Assembly: GCA_012518475.1 (NCBI GenBank)
Contig: JAAYSB010000306.1
Location: forward strand, 1-9,172
Reading direction: 5' to 3'
Origin: Intrasporangiaceae bacterium
GTDB taxonomy: Bacteria; Actinomycetota; Actinomycetes; Actinomycetales; Dermatophilaceae
Length of the DNA stretch: 9,172 nucleotides
A program made the position numbers and the translations under genes. Numbering within the stretch: position 1 is the stretch's first letter; each line of letters opens with the position of its first letter. This document shows, piece after piece, positions 5,436-9,172 of this stretch. A model generated the notes under the pieces. It had not been told where the DNA came from and did not search any database. It worked only from the letters and a program-made list of their open reading frames with translations.

Positions 5436-6353
5436 TCAGCCGCCGACCCCGGAGGCCCGCACGGTGTCGGCGTTCTCGACCGCGCCGCGCATCGGCACGC
5501 ACGTCACGTCCGCCTCCTCGCCGACGGTGGCGACCGGGGCTGTGCAGATCGTGCTCGCGATCTCGGTGCCGTCCTGGAAGAAGACAAGGGTGAAGACGAT
5601 CGGCACCTGACTGCTCTGCGTCGACACCGACGTCATCGACACGGTGCGCAGGCCGAGAGTCACACGCGCCTCCCAGCCCGCCTGGATCTGTGCCGGACCC
5701 AGGGTGAAGGACTCCCCGGGAGCGACCTCGACCGACTCACCCAGGCCGGGCAGACCCGGCAGGGTGGGCAGGCGGGGGAAGTCGGTCGGCAGTGCTGTGG
5801 GGAACACGGTCGGGAACTCGGTCGGGACGCCACTGGGCCATGCCGTCGGCAGGCCGGTGGACTCCTCGGTTGGCTCCTCAGTGGCGTCCTCGGTGGGTTC
5901 CGCAGGCGGGTCCGACGTCGGCTCCACCGGCGGATCAGTTGTCGCCGTGGTCTCCGCGGGCTCGCCCGTGCCCCCCTCGTCGCTGTCCCGGTTGAAGAGC
6001 CACCAGCCGCCGAGGACGCCGAGGACGGCCAGGACGAGGAGTCCGACGAGGACAGCGCCGCAGCCCTTCAGCCAGCCCGGGGTTCCTCGACCGTTGGGAC
6101 GATCGGAGAGCGGGCCACCGGGCTCGAAGTACTCGTGGTACCGGTCCTCGAACCCGCCGGCTGAGGAGGCGGGCGCGGACCGGGGCCAGTCGTCGCCGCT
6201 GTCGCGCTGCGGCATCCCGCGGGTCTCGGTGGTGGGGATCGCCTGGGTCGGGGAGCTCGAGGGGTCGCGGAACTCGTCCGTCCAGCGCTCTCCGTCCCAG
6301 AACCGTTCCCGGCCATCGGGCTGGAGGTGCCATCCAGGAGGTGCGCTGCTCAT
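5436..6353 (-). CDS. DUF2510 domain protein with single membrane helix and Pro/Thr repeat stalk
   Basis: A 305-residue actinobacterial envelope protein of unknown function. Residues 5-29 (PPGWHLQPDGRERFWDGERW, then TDEFR) form a DUF2510 module, a short Trp-rich motif found at the cytoplasmic ends of many actinobacterial membrane proteins. A polar linker leads to one transmembrane helix at about 96-120 with K96 before it and acidic residues after it, which predicts the N-terminus inside and the C-terminus outside. Residues 130-166 are Pro/Thr/Glu-rich. Residues 169-204 form tetrapeptide repeats of the type P-T-x-hydrophobic. The last 100 residues look beta-rich and hold two Cys (C270, C285) that could form a disulfide outside the cell. 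The ATG at 6353 has GGAG four bases upstream. It follows the DUF808 stop by 11 bp, so the two are very likely co-translated. Confidence 0.8.
   Translation of the reverse strand: MSSAPPGWHLQPDGRERFWDGERWTDEFRDPSSSPTQAIPTTETRGMPQRDSGDDWPRSAPASSAGGFEDRYHEYFEPGGPLSDRPNGRGTPGWLKGCGAVLVGLLVLAVLGVLGGWWLFNRDSDEGGTGEPAETTATTDPPVEPTSDPPAEPTEDATEEPTEESTGLPTAWPSGVPTEFPTVFPTALPTDFPRLPTLPGLPGLGESVEVAPGESFTLGPAQIQAGWEARVTLGLRTVSMTSVSTQSSQVPIVFTLVFFQDGTEIASTICTAPVATVGEEADVTCVPMRGAVENADTVRASGVGG
5744..5848 (-). repeat. Tetrapeptide (P-T-x-hydrophobic) coding repeat in the DUF2510 protein
   Basis: The minus strand encodes the units PTAW PSGV PTEF PTVF PTAL PTDF, followed by shorter PRL PTL PGL PGL units. A Pro every four residues and a bulky hydrophobic side chain in the fourth position suggest an extended stalk. 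The DNA units are diverged, so this is a protein-level repeat. Confidence 0.6.
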
Positions 6354-6364
6354 CGGACTCCGCC

Positions 6365-7375
6365 TTAGTGGCTCGCCTCGGCCTTGTCGTCGCCGGCGGG
6401 ACGGCTGTCATCGCTGCCGTGCGCCTCGTCCTTGTGAGCGAAGGGGCCGAACGGCAGCAGCGTGAAGATGCCGACGATGATGCAGCCCACGATGAAGCCG
6501 ATGATCGCCGAGGCGATGGTGTTGACGAGCCAGGCGACGAAGCCACTGGCGGCGGGAATGAGGCCGGCTGCGCCTTCCTCGAGCCCGTGCACGAAGTCAT
6601 AGAGGCCCGGCCAGCCCAGGTCGTTGACGCCGACGAGGAGTATGTGGCCGCCGACCCACAGCATCGCGATGACGCCGATGAAGCCGAGGACGGCGAGGAA
6701 CTTCGGCATGCCGGTGACGAGGGCACGACCGATCGTGTGCGCCGCACCGGACTCACGCTTGGTCAGATTGAGGCCGATGTCGTCCATCTTGACGATGACC
6801 GCGACAACGCCGTAGATGAGCAGAGTGATACCGATCGCGACGACGACCATGATGATGGCGCGCTGGATGAACGGCGCGTCGGCGACCTCGTTGAGCGAGA
6901 TGACCATGATCTCGGCGGAGAGGATGAAGTCGGTGCGGATCGCGCCGGCGACCATCTCCTTCTCCTGCTCGGCGCCCTGCTCGATGACCGGCACGTCCTG
7001 CTCGGCATGGGGCTCGAGGACGCCCATCTTCTCGAGCAGCTTCTCGGCGCCCTCGAAGCAGAGGTACATGCCGCCGAGCATGAGCAGGGGGGTGAGGACC
7101 CAAGGAGCGAACTGACTGAGCAGCAGCGCCACCGGCACGATGAACAGCAGCTTGTTGCGCAGCGAGCCCATCGCGATCTTCTTGATGATCGGCAGCTCAC
7201 GCTCGGGCTTGAACCCGGTCACATAGCGCGGCGTGACCGCGGCATCGTCGACGATGACGCCTGCGGCCTTCGTCCCCGCACGGCCCGCGGCAGCACTGAC
7301 GTCGTCGATGGACGCCGCCGCAACCTTGGCCAGGGCGGCGATGTCGTCCAGAAGCGCCGCGAGTCCCCCGCTCAT
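6365..7375 (-). CDS. DUF808 family membrane protein (YedI-like)
   Basis: A 336-residue inner-membrane protein of the DUF808 family, whose Escherichia coli member is YedI; the biochemical role is unknown. The N-terminus MSGGLAALLDDIAALAKVAA is the hallmark, followed by ASIDDVSAAAGRAGTKAAGVIVDDAAVTPRYV (residues 21-52; key blocks DDVSAAAGRAGTKAAGVIVD and TPRYV). Other family blocks are ERELPIIKKIAMGSLRNKL (58-75) and GGMYLCFEGAEKLLEK (101-116). Hydrophobic segments lie near 75-108, 170-196, 221-248 and 275-309. The tail after 313 is charged. The ATG at 7375 follows GAGGA by nine bases. It sits 101 bp downstream of the 107-residue gene and 11 bp upstream of the DUF2510 gene. The pairing hints at a shared envelope role, but that is inference. 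Confidence 0.88.
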   Translation of the reverse strand: MSGGLAALLDDIAALAKVAAASIDDVSAAAGRAGTKAAGVIVDDAAVTPRYVTGFKPERELPIIKKIAMGSLRNKLLFIVPVALLLSQFAPWVLTPLLMLGGMYLCFEGAEKLLEKMGVLEPHAEQDVPVIEQGAEQEKEMVAGAIRTDFILSAEIMVISLNEVADAPFIQRAIIMVVVAIGITLLIYGVVAVIVKMDDIGLNLTKRESGAAHTIGRALVTGMPKFLAVLGFIGVIAMLWVGGHILLVGVNDLGWPGLYDFVHGLEEGAAGLIPAASGFVAWLVNTIASAIIGFIVGCIIVGIFTLLPFGPFAHKDEAHGSDDSRPAGDDKAEASH

Positions 7376-7401
7376 GCGCGTCGTTCCTCAGTCATTCGGC
7401 A

Positions 7402-7407
7402 AGGATA
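7402..7407 (-). promoter_or_regulatory. Possible -10 box for the DUF808 gene
   Basis: TATCCT on the minus strand, 26 bp before the DUF808 start codon, would place transcription start about 20 bp upstream of the ATG, ahead of the GAGGA ribosome site at 7385-7389. No -35 is obvious. Confidence 0.35.
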
Positions 7408-7441
7408 CGGCCGCGACAGACCTGCGCGGGCTCCCTGCCGG

Positions 7442-7453
7442 CGCTGATCAGCG
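7442..7453. other. 12-bp perfect palindrome after the 107-residue gene
   Basis: CGCTGATCAGCG lies 23 bp past the stop codon of the small minus-strand gene. Weaker flanking pairing (CTGCC at 7435 with GGCAG at 7465) could extend it into a hairpin. It may be a weak terminator or an attenuator before DUF808. The stem is short and has no U-tract, so a chance palindrome is possible. Confidence 0.35.
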
Positions 7454-7476
7454 GTCTCGCGCGTGGCAGCGGCCGC

Positions 7477-7800
7477 TCAGCCGGTCGGCTCCGGCGGCAC
7501 CGGCTGTGGGTGCTCGACGCGGAGGAAGTACCGTCCGCCGAGCAGTCCACCCGCGGGCACCCGGCCGTCCTCGTAGCGCTCCGCGAACACCTCGACCACA
7601 TCGCCTTCGTAGGCGTGGTAGCGGGCCGGGCCGGTCTGGTCCCAGCCGTGGCCGATGACGACGATGCTCCAGCCCTTCGGGGCCTCGACCTCGGTCACCG
7701 GGCCGTCCGTCACCCCCCGCTCCACCCCGTTGATGATGATCGGCTGACCCGCCAGCTCCGTGGCGTGTTCACCCAGCTGCACCCTGATTGTCGCGGCCAT
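7477..7800 (-). CDS. Small hypothetical protein (107 aa)
   Basis: I do not recognise this family. The protein alternates short hydrophobic strands with turns: TIRVQLG, QPIIINGVERG, GWSIVVIGHGWD, ARYHAYEGDVVEVFAERYEDG and LLGGRYFLRVEHPQP. It ends in a Pro-rich tail, PQPVPPEPTG. This looks like a small beta-sandwich or barrel with no membrane segment, signal peptide or Cys. The start ATG at 7800 is well supported by AAGGAG eight bases upstream. The same frame stays open far upstream, antisense to the ATPase gene, but that extension has no ribosome site and is not coding. It is transcribed divergently from the AAA+ ATPase across 171 bp and lies upstream of DUF808 on the same strand. Either neighbour could be its functional partner; nothing in the sequence decides this. 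Confidence 0.75.
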   Translation of the reverse strand: MAATIRVQLGEHATELAGQPIIINGVERGVTDGPVTEVEAPKGWSIVVIGHGWDQTGPARYHAYEGDVVEVFAERYEDGRVPAGGLLGGRYFLRVEHPQPVPPEPTG

Positions 7801-7808
7801 GACATCGG

Positions 7809-7814
7809 CTCCTT
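7809..7814 (-). promoter_or_regulatory. Ribosome binding site of the 107-residue gene
   Basis: AAGGAG on the minus strand eight bases before the ATG at 7800. It decides the start against a much longer open frame that continues upstream to about 8988. Confidence 0.7.
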
Positions 7815-7911
7815 CCTCAACCGCGGGAGAGTGGAAACCTTCGGGACGTTCCGGTCCTCGCCTCTGACCGTACTCCTCCGCGGGCCGGGCGGCTATGGCG
7901 TGGGCAACACG

Positions 7912-7939
7912 CGCATACCCGGATATTGATATGTATGCG
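7912..7939. promoter_or_regulatory. Nested inverted repeat in the divergent control region
   Basis: CGCATAC (7912-7918) and GTATGCG (7933-7939) form a perfect 7-bp inverted repeat around a 14-bp centre, inside which ATAT-TG-ATAT (7923-7932) forms a second small dyad. The stretch 7917-7962 is only about 43% GC by my count against about 70% around it. It lies 33 bp before the ATPase start and between two divergent genes, so it is a good candidate operator. Confidence 0.5.
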
Positions 7940-7959
7940 GGAAGGACTAGACATCCATA

Positions 7960-7965
7960 TAGCCT
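7960..7965 (+). promoter_or_regulatory. Putative -10 box for a leaderless transcript of the AAA+ ATPase
   Basis: TAGCCT fits TAnnnT and ends six bases before the GTG at 7972, which has no ribosome site. TAGACA at 7949-7954, 16 bases after TTGATA (7927-7932), is an alternative -10/-35 pair that would give a short leader. Confidence 0.4.
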
Positions 7966-7971
7966 CCGATC

Positions 7972-9171
7972 GTGGATCCGATTCGTAATCCGTATGCGCC
8001 GGGCGCCGGACAGCGACCGCCTGAGCTGGCCGGCCGGGACGAACAGCTCGGCGCGTTCGAGGTCGTTCTCGAGCGGGTCGCTCGTGGCCGCCCGGAGCGC
8101 TCCATCGTCCTCACCGGTCTGCGCGGGGTCGGCAAGACCGTCCTCCTCGGCGCCCTGCGTTCGAGTGCGGTGCGCGCCGGCTGGGGAACCGGCAAGCTCG
8201 AGGCCCGTCCCGACCAGTCGCTCCGACGCCCGTTGGCCTCCGCGCTGCACCAGGCCATCCGCGAGCTCGGTCCCTCCGGCGGCGCCGGCGAGCACGCCCT
8301 CGGTGTCGTGAAGTCGTTCGCGCAGCGGGACGCGGGAGCGAGCGCGAAGCTGCGGGACCGCTGGAGTCCTGGCATCGACGTGCCGGCGGTCAAGGGCCGC
8401 GCGGACTCCGGCGACATCGAGATCGATCTGGTCGAGCTGCTCTCCGATGTCGGTGGCATGGCGGCCGACACCGGCCGCGGCGTGGCGGTCTTCATCGACG
8501 AGATGCAGGACCTCGGCCCCGCTGATGTCTCGGCACTGTGTGCGGCCTGCCACGAGATCTCCCAGTCCCGTCTGCCCCTCATCGTCGTCGGTGCCGGCCT
8601 CCCCCACCTTCCAGCGGTCCTGTCGGCGTCGAAGTCCTACAGCGAGCGACTCTTCCGGTATGCGCGGATCGACCGGCTCTCCCGCGTCGAGGCGGACCGT
8701 GCCCTCGAGGCACCCGCAGAGGACGAGGACGCGACCTTCGCCTCCGAGGCGCTCGAGGCGATGTATGCCCTCACCGACGGATACCCGTACTTCATCCAGG
8801 CCTACGGCAAGGCCGCCTGGGACCGCGCGCCCAGCTCGCCCATCACCGCCGACGATGTGCGGGTCGGTGCTGCCGAGGCCGAGGAGGAGCTGGCAGTCGG
8901 GTTCTTCGGCTCCCGCTATGAGCGGGCCACCCCCGGAGAGCGCGAGTACCTTCGCGCCATGGCTGACGTGAGCGCGGCTGCAGGACAAGGAGATCCGGAC
9001 CTGGAGTCCGTGTCCACCGCCGATGTCGCCAAGCAGCTCGGTCGCAAGCCGCAGTCGTTGTCACCAGCCCGAGACGCCCTCCTGAAGAAGGGCCTCATCT
9101 ACTCCGGCGAGCGGGGTCGGATCGCCTTCACCGTCCCCCACTTCGGCACGTACCTGCGCGAGCACGCCTGA
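7972..9171 (+). CDS. AAA+ ATPase with C-terminal winged-helix-like region
   Basis: A 399-residue cytoplasmic P-loop ATPase of the Orc1/Cdc6-like and STAND-like AAA type common in actinobacteria; its cellular role is not established. The start RNPYAPGAGQRPPELAGRDEQL (key run NPYAPGAGQRPPELAGRD) is the usual N-terminus of this group. Walker A is GLRGVGKT (residues 49-56) and Walker B is VAVFIDEMQD (171-180; D176, E177). A sensor-1-like strand is LIVVGAGLPHLP (203-214) and a sensor-2-like block is TDGYPYFIQAYG (268-279). Residues 320-395 (from TPGEREYLRAMA through VAKQLGRKPQSLSPARDALL to the final strand) look like a winged helix-turn-helix that could bind DNA. The gene is complete and ends one base before the window edge. 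The GTG at 7972 is six bases after TAGCCT, suggesting a leaderless mRNA. Confidence 0.87.
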   Translation: MDPIRNPYAPGAGQRPPELAGRDEQLGAFEVVLERVARGRPERSIVLTGLRGVGKTVLLGALRSSAVRAGWGTGKLEARPDQSLRRPLASALHQAIRELGPSGGAGEHALGVVKSFAQRDAGASAKLRDRWSPGIDVPAVKGRADSGDIEIDLVELLSDVGGMAADTGRGVAVFIDEMQDLGPADVSALCAACHEISQSRLPLIVVGAGLPHLPAVLSASKSYSERLFRYARIDRLSRVEADRALEAPAEDEDATFASEALEAMYALTDGYPYFIQAYGKAAWDRAPSSPITADDVRVGAAEAEEELAVGFFGSRYERATPGEREYLRAMADVSAAAGQGDPDLESVSTADVAKQLGRKPQSLSPARDALLKKGLIYSGERGRIAFTVPHFGTYLREHA

Positions 9172-9172
9172 C

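Noticed and set aside
5365..5610. Small plus-strand frame starting beside the doxX operator
   Set aside because: It is Arg/Pro-rich, overlaps the DUF2510 3' end in antisense and has no ribosome site.
6341..7447. 368-residue open frame on the plus strand
   Set aside because: It is antisense to DUF808 with an Asp/Glu/His-rich composition and no recognisable motif.
7801..8988. Long open frame on the minus strand joining upstream of the 107-residue gene (503 residues in total)
   Set aside because: It runs antisense through the AAA+ ATPase, which has clear Walker motifs. The extension has no ribosome site, and an excellent one precedes the ATG at 7800.
7477..9171. Defence or toxin-antitoxin system
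   Set aside because: The ATPase and small protein are suggestive as a pair, but no nuclease, protease, TIR, deaminase or pore motif is visible, and the flanking genes are housekeeping types.
1..9172. CRISPR array, tRNA, rRNA, transposase or phage genes
   Set aside because: I looked for regularly spaced direct repeats, cloverleaf-like arms, terminal inverted repeats and transposase or integrase motifs, and saw none.

Overview
The window is about 70% GC, with coding frames full of G/C-ending third positions, GTG starts and several actinobacterial families: DUF5926, DUF2510, an RsbW-like ATPase without an adjacent sigma factor, and an AAA+ ATPase with a GRPERS/GLRGVGKT-type N-terminus. This points to a high-GC Gram-positive actinobacterium. 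A Janibacter/Intrasporangiaceae-like member of the Micrococcales is my guess, but the sequence alone does not prove the family. I see ordinary chromosomal coding DNA. There is no rRNA, tRNA, CRISPR array, insertion sequence or phage gene, and no gene-free stretch longer than about 170 bp.

Layout, left to right. (1) Positions 1-1619, minus strand: a DUF5926 gene followed by a family 2 glycosyltransferase that runs off the left edge, 20 bp apart and probably one transcript. (2) 1715-2173, plus: a small RsbW-like ATPase, probably read from a leaderless mRNA. (3) 2184-3515, minus: an AI-2E-family membrane protein with an acidic, Cys/His-containing C-terminal tail, convergent with the previous gene. 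(4) 3550-4654, plus: a METTL7/UbiE-like methyltransferase and then thioredoxin. (5) A perfect 32-bp palindrome at 4694-4725, probably a bidirectional terminator. (6) 4747-7800, minus: four codirectional genes. In order of transcription they are a 107-residue unknown protein, a DUF808 (YedI-like) membrane protein, a DUF2510 single-pass membrane protein with a Pro/Thr repeat stalk, and a DoxX-family membrane protein with its own operator-like inverted repeats. (7) 7972-9171, plus: a complete AAA+ ATPase with a C-terminal winged-helix-like region, divergent from the 107-residue gene across an AT-richer 171-bp spacer that holds a nested inverted repeat.

The genes do not form one recognisable pathway. 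The strongest functional links are the DUF5926-glycosyltransferase pair, the tightly coupled DUF808-DUF2510 pair (11-bp gap), and the redox flavour of thioredoxin facing a DoxX protein. I found no convincing undescribed system. The points most worth a second look are the divergent AAA+ ATPase/small protein locus with its palindromic control region, the paired operator-like repeats upstream of doxX, three genes whose GTG start sits 6-7 nt after a TAnnnT -10 box, and two unusual protein tails or stalks.
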